A DNA stretch of 64,000 nucleotides from JBGSOV01 sp041738935 (GTDB lineage Bacteria > Patescibacteriota > Gracilibacteria > CAIRYL01 > GCA-016699755): contig JBGSOV010000020.1 of NCBI GenBank assembly GCA_041738935.1, positions 79,268-143,267 on the forward strand, written 5' to 3'. Position numbers and translations under genes: made by a program. Of this stretch, positions 32,861 through 41,466 are shown one piece after another. Numbering within the stretch: position 1 is the first letter of the stretch; each line of letters opens with the position of its first letter. The notes below the pieces were generated by a model. That model made no database searches. It was not told the origin of the DNA and saw only the letters and a program-made list of their open reading frames with translations.

Positions 32861-34408
32861 CTACACTCCCCTGCCCGATTTGTCGTTGAAAGCGGTTTGC
32901 AAAAAGCATTTGTTGATAGCATCCAAATACGCATGCACGCTTGCCACGACAACATCGGTGTCACCTGCACGTCCGAAGAATTTTTTGCCTTCTGGCGTGC
33001 GCAAAGTGAGCGAAACCACGGCCTGAGCATCGAGTCCTTCGGTTACTGCATCCATGCGAAATTCGACAAGTGTCCCAAGTTCGCCAGTGATTTTTTCAAT
33101 CGCTTTAAATGCTGCATCTACCGGACCCGTTCCTGTTGCATTGGCGGTGAGTTTTTCACCAGATTCGTTTTCGATAGTAACGGTTGCTGTTGGTATTGTT
33201 TGCGTTCCAGCATGTACATCCAAATCCGCAAAACGATATGTGAGTTTGTGATGCCCCAGTTCGCCAAGCATCAAGGTATCGAGGTCGGCGTCTTCGATCA
33301 GTTTTTTCTTGTCGGCGAGTTCTTTGAAGCGGATAAAAATCTCGTTCAAGCGTTCTTCATCGAATTCGTAGCCCAATTCTGCCAAGCGATTTTTGAGCGC
33401 GGCACGCCCACTGTGTTTGCCAAGAATAATTTCGGATTGCGCCAAACCGATGTCTTCCGGATGCATAATTTCGTAGGTTTCGCGATTGGCGAGAAAACCG
33501 TGTTGGTGAATACCAGATTCGTGCGCAAAGGCATTGCGCCCCACAATCGCTTTGTTTGGCTGGATTGGCTGTCCAGTGATTTTTTTGAGCAGTGTGCTGC
33601 TGCGCATAATTTCGCGAGAATCAATGTTGGTTGAGAGATTGTAAAAATCAGGACGAGTTTTGATTGCCATCACAATTTCTTCGAGCGCGGCATTGCCGGC
33701 GCGTTCGCCGATGCCGTTGATTGTGCATTCGACTTGGCGGGCTCCCGCGCGCACACCGGCGAGCGAATTGGCGACACCAAAGCCCAAATCGTCATGACAA
33801 TGCGTGGAGAAGATAACGTCTTTGCCGCCTCTACAATTGGCGATCAAAAATACAATCAGATCATGGAATTCTTCCGGCTGCAAATAGCCGACCGTGTCAG
33901 GAATATTGATGATATCCGCTCCGGCAGCGATTGCGGTTTCGACGACAATTTTGAGAAAATCGCGGTCACTTCTGCCAGCGTCTTCCGGGGAAAAATCCAC
34001 GCGATTGCACAAACTCTTCGCATGTCGCACCGCTTTATCTGCCATCGCAATCACTTCTGCGGGAGTTTTTTTGAGCTTAAACTCCATATGCACCGGACTG
34101 GTGGCGATAAAAGTATGAATGCGCGGTTTTTTGGCATCCTTGATTGCTTCCCAGGTTGTGTTGATATCGGATTCCATCGCACGCGCGAGTCCGCAGATTT
34201 CGGGTTTTTTGAGCTTGCGCGCAATTGCCTGCACCGCAGCAAAATCGTCTGGGCTAGCAGCAGGAAATCCTGCTTCAATAACATCGACATTGAGTTTTTC
34301 GAGTTGGACGGCAAAACGGATTTTTTCTTCGGTCGTCATCGAGTACCCAGGCGATTGCTCGCCATCGCGCAACGAAGTGTCAAATATGCGCACAATATCG
34401 TTTTTCAT
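32861..34408 (-). CDS. leuA: 2-isopropylmalate synthase
   Basis: Condenses acetyl-CoA and 2-ketoisovalerate, the first step of leucine synthesis. The 515-residue protein has the catalytic barrel with D-T-S-L-R-D-G-E-Q-S-P-G near 9-20, H-C-H-D-D-L-G near 203-209 (metal ligands), N-G-I-G-E-R-A-G-N near 235 and the C-terminal regulatory LeuA dimer domain, which confers leucine feedback. The His/Gly motif H-E-S-G-I-H-Q-H-G favours LeuA over citramalate or homocitrate synthase. No leuBCD or ilv genes are in the window. It could share 2-ketoisovalerate with PanB. Confidence 0.93.
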   Translation of the reverse strand: MKNDIVRIFDTSLRDGEQSPGYSMTTEEKIRFAVQLEKLNVDVIEAGFPAASPDDFAAVQAIARKLKKPEICGLARAMESDINTTWEAIKDAKKPRIHTFIATSPVHMEFKLKKTPAEVIAMADKAVRHAKSLCNRVDFSPEDAGRSDRDFLKIVVETAIAAGADIINIPDTVGYLQPEEFHDLIVFLIANCRGGKDVIFSTHCHDDLGFGVANSLAGVRAGARQVECTINGIGERAGNAALEEIVMAIKTRPDFYNLSTNIDSREIMRSSTLLKKITGQPIQPNKAIVGRNAFAHESGIHQHGFLANRETYEIMHPEDIGLAQSEIILGKHSGRAALKNRLAELGYEFDEERLNEIFIRFKELADKKKLIEDADLDTLMLGELGHHKLTYRFADLDVHAGTQTIPTATVTIENESGEKLTANATGTGPVDAAFKAIEKITGELGTLVEFRMDAVTEGLDAQAVVSLTLRTPEGKKFFGRAGDTDVVVASVHAYLDAINKCFLQTAFNDKSGRGV

Positions 34409-34553
34409 AATTATGATTTAGCAAAAGAAGCCAGTGGCGATTTTCCCACGGTAATCTGAAAAATGCAAACTTTGTGCTTGTCATCCCAAGCTTGCCCAAA
34501 CATTTACGATTGTCTTTTTTCTTAAATCCTAAATCATAATTCTTGAATCTTAT

Positions 34554-34934
34554 TTAGAGTTGTTCCAATTCTGCCAATAGATTTTCAGCTTCTTCTTTTT
34601 CTGCAGAAGCGACTACGGACTCTTTCGCTTTCATCGCTGCGCGCCGCGCGGTGCGTTGCCGCTCAACTTCTTCCGGATCGATTTCGACTTCTTCTTCAGT
34701 GGTGGAATTTTGTGCTTTTTTGTCTTGTTCGGATTTGAGGATATCTCTGAGTTCCGAAACCTGATCTGGTGACATAATCGGCAACACCGAAAACCAATAA
34801 TTGCGTTCGTCGTCATCCATCGAAGGACTTTCCAAAATTTGTGGAATCAGTTCGGGAAAATTCTCTCGAACTGCATCCGGAATCTTGATATTGTCGCCTA
34901 CCGTTCCCTGCGTTGCTGCATTTGCGTCATCCAT
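34554..34934 (-). CDS. Hypothetical acidic helical protein (126 aa)
   Basis: A soluble, highly charged protein with no recognised domain. The first 60 residues hold short helices (FPELIPQILE, MSPDQVSELRDILKSEQ), then a long Glu-rich helix (EEEVEIDPEEVERQRTARR) that may form a coiled coil. It lies between prsW and leuA on the same strand (47 and 145 nt apart), so a shared transcript is possible. Confidence 0.55.
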   Translation of the reverse strand: MDDANAATQGTVGDNIKIPDAVRENFPELIPQILESPSMDDDERNYWFSVLPIMSPDQVSELRDILKSEQDKKAQNSTTEEEVEIDPEEVERQRTARRAAMKAKESVVASAEKEEAENLLAELEQL

Positions 34935-34981
34935 GATTTTTTTTGCGGAAAAGCTTCGTACAACAATAACATATTTGGACG

Positions 34982-35887
34982 CTATTTTTCAATCGATTCG
35001 CTTGTCCGTATTGGCACCGGAGTCATGATGTTTACATTGTCACGAATCATAAATTGCTTACTTAAAAACAGAGATCCGAGCAGTAAAATCGGTACAACAA
35101 ACGGCGTCAGTGTTTGCCCGAAGATTTCGAATCCAATCAAAATATTGAAGAGCGCATGGAAGAGCGTGGCAAGTACGAGCGCTTCACGCACAAGATCAGC
35201 TTTTTCGTGCCCATGCAGTGACGGCTTGTCTTTAAGAATATGACGAAAAATAATATGAAGTCGGGCGCGGTCAAATCCCTGATGAAAAAAATTGGAGACC
35301 GAATAGCTGTGCCGCGGTGTCACGCTTGATGACAAAAACGCATGTCCCCAAAACAGTCCAAATATGCCAGAAAAAAGCGCATGCCCGAGTGTTGTGCCAA
35401 AACCGCGAAAGGCGATAATTGTCCAGAGAGTCGTGTCCGAAAGGTTGTAAAATTGAAGAAGTGTGTAAAAATAAAAGAGATTTTCGGCAAAAGCAAAACC
35501 AAGTGCTGCAGAGATAGAATAGACGACACCATCTACAATTTGCGTAAACTCGATGCGAAGCTTTTTTCCAAGTCGCAAAGTCGCGAAGTGCTTGAGCGAT
35601 TCTTCAAGAACAGCGAAAAGTATGCCGCCCACCACGAGCGCCACAATCGGCAGCATTTTGCTAAAACTGGTAATCGACGCCATCAAATTAGGCGAATATT
35701 GCAATTGCCAGCGGATGGCGAGAAGCGGCAACACAGCGAGCATTCCAAAGACAAACGCCATCGCAATCATACGCTTTGGCTCTGGCTCACTCTTGTCTTT
35801 GCGATACCAAAAAACGAGCCAGCCAAATGATGGCACAAAAGCGAAGAGAATACTGAGCGCAATAGTGAGTGACAGCGGCATGTTCAT
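34982..35887 (-). CDS. prsW: PrsW-type intramembrane metalloprotease
   Basis: A 301-residue protein with eight or nine membrane helices and the PrsW/CPBP metal-binding signature spread over several helices: V-L-E-E-S-L-K-H near 93-100, F-A-F-A-E-N-L-F-Y near 132-140, T-L-G-H-A-L-F-S-G near 166 and F-H-A-L-F-N near 244. PrsW in Bacillus cleaves the anti-sigma factor RsiW. No anti-sigma factor is recognised here, so the substrate is unknown. Confidence 0.85.
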   Translation of the reverse strand: MNMPLSLTIALSILFAFVPSFGWLVFWYRKDKSEPEPKRMIAMAFVFGMLAVLPLLAIRWQLQYSPNLMASITSFSKMLPIVALVVGGILFAVLEESLKHFATLRLGKKLRIEFTQIVDGVVYSISAALGFAFAENLFYFYTLLQFYNLSDTTLWTIIAFRGFGTTLGHALFSGIFGLFWGHAFLSSSVTPRHSYSVSNFFHQGFDRARLHIIFRHILKDKPSLHGHEKADLVREALVLATLFHALFNILIGFEIFGQTLTPFVVPILLLGSLFLSKQFMIRDNVNIMTPVPIRTSESIEK

Positions 35888-35996
35888 ACAAAAACTTTAC
35901 AGGATTTGAGCATTTGTCGAAACACCTTTGATAATGAAGTCTGATTTAAGATGTACGATTTAAGAGATTTTTCAATCGTCATTTGAAATTTCTTAC

Positions 35997-36026
35997 CTGA
36001 CAAACCGCTAACTGCTGCTGTATACT
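35997..36026 (+). promoter_or_regulatory. Possible promoter of the PfkB kinase gene
   Basis: CTGACA at 35997-36002 and TATACT at 36021-36026 are 18 bp apart. The start codon at 36052 follows at a plausible distance. Confidence 0.4.
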
Positions 36027-36051
36027 TATTGTACAAAATTTCCCTTCAAAA

Positions 36052-36939
36052 ATGACTCCTTCGGTACTTGTAGTTGGCTCGATTGCCTTCGATATTATTT
36101 TTTCGATTGAACACGATTTTCGGCAGTCGATTCCGGTCGAAAACGGCGAAATCCGCAATTTTAATGCGGTTTTCATGGCAAACGAAAAAACCGAATTCCC
36201 CGGTGGAACAGCAGGAAATATCGCCTATTGGCTTGGACAAAAATATGTGCGCAGCAGCATTTTTTCGGCAGTCGGAAAAGACTTTGATGATAAAGGATAT
36301 CGAACGCGACTGCAAAATTTTGGTGCCGAAGTGCGCGGCACAATCGGAAGTTTTTCTGCCCATGCCTACATGATTTCCGATCCGCTCCATCAACAGATTA
36401 TCATCTGGCAACCAAATGCGTATATCGAGAACAAAGCGCAACAACTCGCCGATTTTTATTCTCCTGTGGAACTCGGCGCTTTTGAAATTGCGATTTTTGC
36501 CGCTGGCACGCCCGATTCGATTGAAGCCCACATGCGCGAATTTAAAAAGGCAAATCCACAGGCGAAAATTATCTTTGATCCGGGGCAAATTACGCATACT
36601 TTCGAAAAAGCTGGGTTTCAAAAATGCTGTGATTTGTCAGACATTATTGTCGGCAATGATATTGAATTTAGTTTTTTCCGCAAAATGGGTTTGCCAAAAG
36701 ATATTACAACCATCGAGACTTTTGGCGCCAAAGGCGTCACCATTACTGAAAATAATATCGAAACCAAAGTCACAGCAGTAAAGGCGGAAAAAGTGGTAGA
36801 AACAACTGGTGCTGGCGATGCCTTTCGCGCGGGGCTGATTAGCGGTTTACTCCATGGATTATCACTCCCCGAAGCAGCAGCAATCGGCGCAGAGCTCGGA
36901 GCAGAATGTGTCGCATTGCCAAGTGGTCAAGGCGAATAG
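36052..36939 (+). CDS. PfkB family kinase, possibly adenosine kinase
   Basis: A 295-residue ribokinase-fold enzyme. The glycine-rich motif F-P-G-G-T-A-G-N-I-A-Y is near 44-54 and the anion-hole and catalytic motif T-T-G-A-G-D-A-F-R-A-G is near 247-257, with the catalytic Asp in G-D. The N-terminal V-G-S-I-A-F-D fits nucleoside kinases. AhcY, encoded 2.3 kb downstream, releases adenosine, so an adenosine kinase role is attractive but unproven. Ribokinase or a sugar kinase remains possible. Confidence 0.75.
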   Translation: MTPSVLVVGSIAFDIIFSIEHDFRQSIPVENGEIRNFNAVFMANEKTEFPGGTAGNIAYWLGQKYVRSSIFSAVGKDFDDKGYRTRLQNFGAEVRGTIGSFSAHAYMISDPLHQQIIIWQPNAYIENKAQQLADFYSPVELGAFEIAIFAAGTPDSIEAHMREFKKANPQAKIIFDPGQITHTFEKAGFQKCCDLSDIIVGNDIEFSFFRKMGLPKDITTIETFGAKGVTITENNIETKVTAVKAEKVVETTGAGDAFRAGLISGLLHGLSLPEAAAIGAELGAECVALPSGQGE

Positions 36940-36942
36940 CTC

Positions 36943-36970
36943 TTGACATATAATTATTTAGTTATACAAT
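36943..36970 (+). promoter_or_regulatory. Promoter of the 62-residue ORF
   Basis: TTGACA at 36943-36948 and TACAAT at 36965-36970 are 16 bp apart. The strong Shine-Dalgarno-like AAGGA follows just before the ATG at 36992, which is rare in this window. Confidence 0.65.
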
Positions 36971-36991
36971 GGAATCGTATTTTAAGGAAAT

Positions 36992-37180
36992 ATGGAAAAT
37001 CAACCAAGAACAACGCCAGCTCCAATAGATGTTAGAGAGATAGGACAAAGAAACATTGAAGCAATTTGGAGAGAGGCTGACATGGAAAATAATTTGATAG
37101 CTTCGGTAAGAGGTGGCGTAGAAATCACTTTAGACAAAATGCCTGCCGGACAAGCAAAACTCATCGGTTCCGATAACTAA
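36992..37180 (+). CDS. Small hypothetical protein (62 aa)
   Basis: A soluble 62-residue protein (starts MENQPRTTPAPIDVREIGQR) with a Pro-rich start, a short helix and no Cys. No family is recognised. A consensus promoter and a good AAGGA ribosome-binding site make it a likely expressed gene despite its size. The frame ends before a 256-bp spacer in which nothing convincing is seen. Confidence 0.6.
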   Translation: MENQPRTTPAPIDVREIGQRNIEAIWREADMENNLIASVRGGVEITLDKMPAGQAKLIGSDN

Positions 37181-37436
37181 AAAATACTCAGCTAACAGAA
37201 AACTCGTACAAAAAATGGAGGCGCACTAATCGTGTTCATAAATAAGCATTAGTCACACTGATTCTGTTCCTGACAAATCATTTCGTCCGTCTCAGGAAGA
37301 TAGGCTTGGTAGCGTTGCAGAACATCAAACATGTTTTTTTGTTTCAAATTTCTTGCAAAATTGTACAGGAGATTGCACAAGATTTCAATATTTTAGTGAT
37401 ATTCGTGCACCTCTTGGCAAATCTGACCAATTCAAA

Positions 37437-39044
37437 CTAGGAATGCATTTCTTTACGTGCAAGTTCTTCAAGAACCATTGTTAATAATCGTGTCCCATTT
37501 TCGATATCATCAGGGTAAGAATATTCATCTGGATCGTGGCTCAGACCTCTTTCGGAATGAATAAATATCAAACCGTTCTTTTTGAATTTCATAACATCGT
37601 GTCCAGCTCCAGAAACAAGTGTTTGAAACGGAAAATCATTTCTTTCTGCTACCTCTTTTATCAAATCGGAGGTTACTTTATTTAATGTCGCTGGATTCGA
37701 TATGCCTTTGTCCTCTCGAACAATTGATACATTCAGTTTTTGTGCGATTTTCTCACATTCATCGATGATTTTCCTAAATCCTTCTTGCATGTACTCCGTA
37801 TCGGTACCTCGAATATCAAGACGCACAGTTTTGGTTTCGCCCAGCAGCTTTGGGGTACGTCCAAATTCGTTTCTCAAATACAAATATAATGAAGAAGTGA
37901 TATAGAGCGCATCGAGATTATTTTGTTCGCGCGTTTCCATGGGACATGTTCCGGTATGAAACTGAGTTTCGCACTCGATAACAAGCGTATCATTTTGCCA
38001 ACTGTGAGATGCTTTAGGAAAATATTCATTCAGATAATTTTGCACTTGATCTTGAATTTTCTCTTTCTCCGAATTTGAGCAGTCAAACACCTTTTCAAAA
38101 TCAAGTTTTTCCTTTGCAGAACCAACATTAAATGCTTCGGTTCCTCGATTGAGTGTTGCACGAAAAATCTCCAAATCTCGATTCGTGTTTTCGTTTTGTG
38201 CGTAATGATCAGCATCGAGAGCAATTTTGCGTATTGACACAACAGATTGGTGAAATGCTTCTTCTGCATTTTCTCCTTCAAATTTGAGCACGCTGCGTAT
38301 TGATCCGGCAATTGCGGTTGTCGCAATTCCAATCTCTCCCCTTTGTACATTCGGTCCCTGCTCAATATGCATCTCGACAATATCGCAATTTTGTAAATAT
38401 TGGAGACATACTGGAGTATCATCTTGTGCCAAACCAGCGCTACGCAATCGTTGTAATTGATCCAGCAGATTAAATGATTGACCGTTTGAGCTCATAGCCA
38501 ATTTTTGAGAATTATTTTCTTGCAAACTCCCTGTTGCAAGTGACGACCCAAGACACGATCTTCCCCATAACGAGGATTCTTCTCCTCGCCAACAGACAAT
38601 AACTATCGGTCTTTTTAAATCCAAATTCTTTCCATTATTTTCTTGTTCTTTGATGGCACGCACGGCATCTAAAGCTGCTGCCACACCCAAAACACCATCG
38701 TAGCCACCGCCGCCGACTGTTTTGTCAATCGTGCCCACACTATCGAGATGAGAACCACTCATGACAGCATTAGCATTTGGATTACAATCTTGCGGATAAT
38801 ACGTTCCAAACAAATTACCAAACTTGTCTGTGCTGATGTCTAGTCCAAGAGACTCCATCTCGGCTCGCGCTATCGCAAAAGCCCTGTCTTCTGACTCGGT
38901 ATATGCCATAACATGTCGACCTTTTTCCGAAAAAAATTCGCCTTCCTCCCCTTTTGTCAGTCGCAAAAAAGTCTGGAATACGGCAAGATGTGGAAACTTC
39001 GCTTTGTCTTTATTAAGCCGACTAATAATATGTTCGGCAGACAT
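37437..39044 (-). CDS. M20-family amidohydrolase (carbamoylase/allantoate type)
   Basis: A 535-residue zinc hydrolase of the N-carbamoyl-L-amino-acid hydrolase and allantoate amidohydrolase family. Metal and catalytic motifs are visible: S-G-S-H-L-D-S-V near 95-102, G-G-Y-D-G-V-L-G-V near 112-120, R-G-E-E-S-S-L-W-G near 153-161 and H-T-G-T-C-P-M-E-T-R near 373. It is longer than the usual 410-430 because of an insertion in the middle (about 175-350), partly around the dimerisation lid. The bridging E-E pair is present. The physiological substrate is unknown. Confidence 0.75.
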   Translation of the reverse strand: MSAEHIISRLNKDKAKFPHLAVFQTFLRLTKGEEGEFFSEKGRHVMAYTESEDRAFAIARAEMESLGLDISTDKFGNLFGTYYPQDCNPNANAVMSGSHLDSVGTIDKTVGGGGYDGVLGVAAALDAVRAIKEQENNGKNLDLKRPIVIVCWRGEESSLWGRSCLGSSLATGSLQENNSQKLAMSSNGQSFNLLDQLQRLRSAGLAQDDTPVCLQYLQNCDIVEMHIEQGPNVQRGEIGIATTAIAGSIRSVLKFEGENAEEAFHQSVVSIRKIALDADHYAQNENTNRDLEIFRATLNRGTEAFNVGSAKEKLDFEKVFDCSNSEKEKIQDQVQNYLNEYFPKASHSWQNDTLVIECETQFHTGTCPMETREQNNLDALYITSSLYLYLRNEFGRTPKLLGETKTVRLDIRGTDTEYMQEGFRKIIDECEKIAQKLNVSIVREDKGISNPATLNKVTSDLIKEVAERNDFPFQTLVSGAGHDVMKFKKNGLIFIHSERGLSHDPDEYSYPDDIENGTRLLTMVLEELARKEMHS

Positions 39045-39218
39045 AGAATCTTAAAAAAACAAATCCGCAGCAACAATAGCACATCTTTATACAACTTTTT
39101 ATCTACCATGTTTTTCTCGAAGATTTTTTTACAAAATTTAGAATTCAATTTTCTTCACCGATTCCGCATTCCCAAAGAAGTAAAAGTCGATTACAATGCA
39201 TAAAGCTTTTCCAGACGC

Positions 39219-40508
39219 ATGACACACAATTACAAAGTAAAAGACCTTTCGCTTGCCGATTTTGGCAGAAAGGAAATCACCTTGGCAGAAAAAGAAATGC
39301 CCGGACTGATGGCACTCCGCACGGAATTTGGAAAATCGAAACCACTTACGGGCGCACGCATCGCCGGCTGCATCCACATGACGATCCAAACCGCTGTACT
39401 TATCGAAACGCTGATCGAACTTGGCGCGGAAGTCCGTTGGAGTTCGTGCAATATCTTTAGCACGCAAGACCACGCGGCGGCGGCAATCGCTGCTACGGAA
39501 ATTCCGGTGTTCGCTTGGAAAGGCATGAGTGAAGCGGAATACGACTGGTGCATCGAGCAGACAATCGTCGGCAAAGACGGCTGGCGACCGAACTTGCTGC
39601 TTGATGATGGCGGTGATTTGACCGCAATCGTACATGAACAATTTTCTGAATTACTCAATGATATTCGCGGCGTTTCGGAAGAAACGACCACCGGTGTGCA
39701 TCGCCTCCATCAGATGATGGATCAGGGCAAGCTGAAGATACCAGCGATCGATGTCAATGACGCAGTCACCAAGTCAAAATTCGACAATCTCTATGGCTGC
39801 CGCGAAAGCCTTGTCGATAGTATCCGCCGCGCGACCGATGTAATGCTGAGCGGCAAAGTCGCCGTGGTCGCCGGTTTTGGCGATGTCGGCAAAGGCTCGG
39901 CACAAAGCCTTCGCAATAATGGCTGTCGCGTGCTCGTGACCGAAATCGATCCGATTTGCGCGTTGCAAGCAGCAATGGAGGGTTTTGAAGTCACGACGAT
40001 GGAAGCAGCGGCGCAAGAGGCGGATATTTTTGTAACGGCGACTGGCTGCAACAAAGTGATTACGCGAGCACATTTGGAAGCGATGAAAAACGGCGCAATC
40101 GTCTGCAATATCGGACACTTCGATCACGAAATCGATGTCGCTTCCATTCGGAACGAGAAATGGACAGAGATTAAGCCGCAAGTGCACGAAATCGAATTTA
40201 ACAACGGAAAAAGTATCATCCTGCTCGCGGAAGGGCGACTCGTCAATCTTGGCTGCGCCATGGGGCATCCGAGTTTTGTGATGAGCACTTCCTTTACCAA
40301 TCAGACCTTGGCGCAAATCGAACTGTGGACGAAGTCGGAAAGCTATCCGATCGGCGTACATCGTTTGCCCAAGGCAATTGATGAAAAGGTCGCCGCCCTG
40401 CATCTGAGCAAAGTCGGTGCAAAATTGACGAAACTCACGGCTGAACAAGCGGAGTATTTGGGAATTCCGCAAGAAGGTCCATTTAAAGCGGAATGGTATC
40501 GATACTGA
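39219..40508 (+). CDS. ahcY: Adenosylhomocysteinase
   Basis: Hydrolyses S-adenosylhomocysteine to adenosine and homocysteine. The 429-residue protein has substrate-domain motifs (W-S-S-C-N-I-F-S-T-Q-D-H, L-D-D-G-G-D), the NAD-binding G-F-G-D-V-G-K-G near 218-225 and the C-terminal K-x-E-x-Y-P-I-G-V-H segment and W-Y-R-Y end. It lacks the roughly 40-residue insert of the eukaryotic and many bacterial enzymes, so it is like archaeal and Thermotoga forms. It probably detoxifies the product of SAM-dependent methyltransferases. Confidence 0.95.
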   Translation: MTHNYKVKDLSLADFGRKEITLAEKEMPGLMALRTEFGKSKPLTGARIAGCIHMTIQTAVLIETLIELGAEVRWSSCNIFSTQDHAAAAIAATEIPVFAWKGMSEAEYDWCIEQTIVGKDGWRPNLLLDDGGDLTAIVHEQFSELLNDIRGVSEETTTGVHRLHQMMDQGKLKIPAIDVNDAVTKSKFDNLYGCRESLVDSIRRATDVMLSGKVAVVAGFGDVGKGSAQSLRNNGCRVLVTEIDPICALQAAMEGFEVTTMEAAAQEADIFVTATGCNKVITRAHLEAMKNGAIVCNIGHFDHEIDVASIRNEKWTEIKPQVHEIEFNNGKSIILLAEGRLVNLGCAMGHPSFVMSTSFTNQTLAQIELWTKSESYPIGVHRLPKAIDEKVAALHLSKVGAKLTKLTAEQAEYLGIPQEGPFKAEWYRY

Positions 40509-40557
40509 GCAAGTCGCCAGTTGTAAGGAATAAGGTGTAAGACATCAGGGTGCGATT

Positions 40558-40614
40558 CCTCTCCCCCTGGACAGGCGCCTGTCCCGAGAAGTCGGGAGGA
40601 GCTGGAGGGGGTAG
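40558..40614 (-). repeat. Palindromic repeat of the clpB-insert family, long form
   Basis: Read on the minus strand it begins CTACCCCCTCCAGCTCC and ends TGTCCAGGGGGAGAG, as does the in-frame repeat in clpB at 26271. It has an extra inner part with TCCCGACTTCTCGGGA and AGGCGCCT palindromes. It lies in the 356-bp spacer after ahcY, which holds no gene. Confidence 0.75.
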
Positions 40615-40698
40615 AAATTGGTTTATTCTCGAGGCTCGAGCAGTTTTGCAGACTGCTTGTAAAAGTCCCTGTTCTGCAAAAATGAAGCATAGAATCAA

Positions 40699-40754
40699 TT
40701 GCTCACAAAGCAATATCCTCTCTCTGTTGCTCACAAAGCAATATCCTCTCTCTG
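40699..40754 (+). repeat. Two exact tandem 28-bp repeats
   Basis: Two identical 28-bp units at 40699-40726 and 40727-40754 begin TTGCTCACAAAGCAA (a 5-bp hairpin) and end CTCTCTCTG. They are directly adjacent with no spacers, so this is a tandem duplication and not a CRISPR. A further palindrome, GGAGCAATC/GATTGCTCC, lies at 40801-40823. Confidence 0.85.
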
Positions 40755-40864
40755 CCTTTTTGTGCGTCATTCAATTATTCTCTGATTAGGGACTATATTT
40801 GGAGCAATCTACAAGATTGCTCCAGCGAAAGAGTTGCAAATCGAAATCATCGAAGGTCGCTCGT

Positions 40865-41233
40865 TTAATCAATTATATACTTTTTCTCCCCCTTAAGTTC
40901 TCGAATCGTCTTTACCAATCCGTTAATTGTTTCATCCAAATCTTTTAATTGTTTCTCAAGATCAGCAATAGTATTTTTGGAGTCTTGAAGTCCGGGAATT
41001 TCAGCATCATCAAATATGCCAACGAATTCAGCATTTCTTCGAGTTTCAGCTATTTCGTGATGAATCTGTCCAATACTGTCAGACAATCGATTTCTTTCTT
41101 CCCTTTTACTTTCTAATTCCGCAGTTAGTGAAATAACCCTCTCGTTAGTTTCAACAGCTTCATCGTAAGCTGTCTCATCTTCTGGTGATTTGTTTGAGGA
41201 CATTAGTACTGTTTCATTGTCTAATTCTGTCAT
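40865..41233 (-). CDS. Coiled-coil hypothetical protein (122 aa)
   Basis: A soluble, acidic protein whose residues 30-120 are nearly all helix with heptad spacing (for example LTAELESKREERNRLSDSIG and KQLKDLDETINGLVKTIREL). A short break near residue 70 (FDDAEIPG) would let it fold as a helical hairpin. There is no membrane segment or known motif. It is transcribed in the same direction as, and downstream of, the TrlF-like ATPase, but a repeat-rich 230-bp spacer separates them. Confidence 0.5.
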   Translation of the reverse strand: MTELDNETVLMSSNKSPEDETAYDEAVETNERVISLTAELESKREERNRLSDSIGQIHHEIAETRRNAEFVGIFDDAEIPGLQDSKNTIADLEKQLKDLDETINGLVKTIRELKGEKKYIID

Positions 41234-41340
41234 GGTAAAATATAAAAGTAAGTTTACTCTATATTATATTTTTGAATATGCAAGTATTTTTTTTCGACCT
41301 TCCAATCTCCAGTTTGAAAATTTTAAGGAGCAACTTCGCC

Positions 41341-41443
41341 GGAATGGGTTTGTAACCCATTCCAATGTTTTGTTTCTGGAAGAGCGGATTTTAAATCCGC
41401 GGAATTACAGAATAATTGGTTCGAGATACAACCTCAAACCGGC
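41341..41443. repeat. REP-like palindrome cluster related to the RAYT end
   Basis: GGAATGGGTT/AACCCATTCC (41341-41363) and GCGGATTT/AAATCCGC (41384-41400) are followed by a 26-bp unit starting GGTTCGAGATACAACC at 41418. This unit matches the one at 63776-63801 beside the RAYT gene at about 22 of 26 positions. The spacer between the coiled-coil gene and the TrlF-like gene consists mostly of this. Confidence 0.65.
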
Positions 41444-41466
41444 GGGAAGTTTGGAATGGTGAATTT

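Noticed and set aside
37249..37332. A 27-residue minus-strand ORF (MFDVLQRYQAYLPETDEMIC...)
   Set aside because: The composition is protein-like, but it is very short and has no ribosome-binding site or promoter. It may be a relic of a longer gene.
40699..40754. CRISPR array
   Set aside because: The two 28-bp units touch each other with no spacer, and there are no cas genes.
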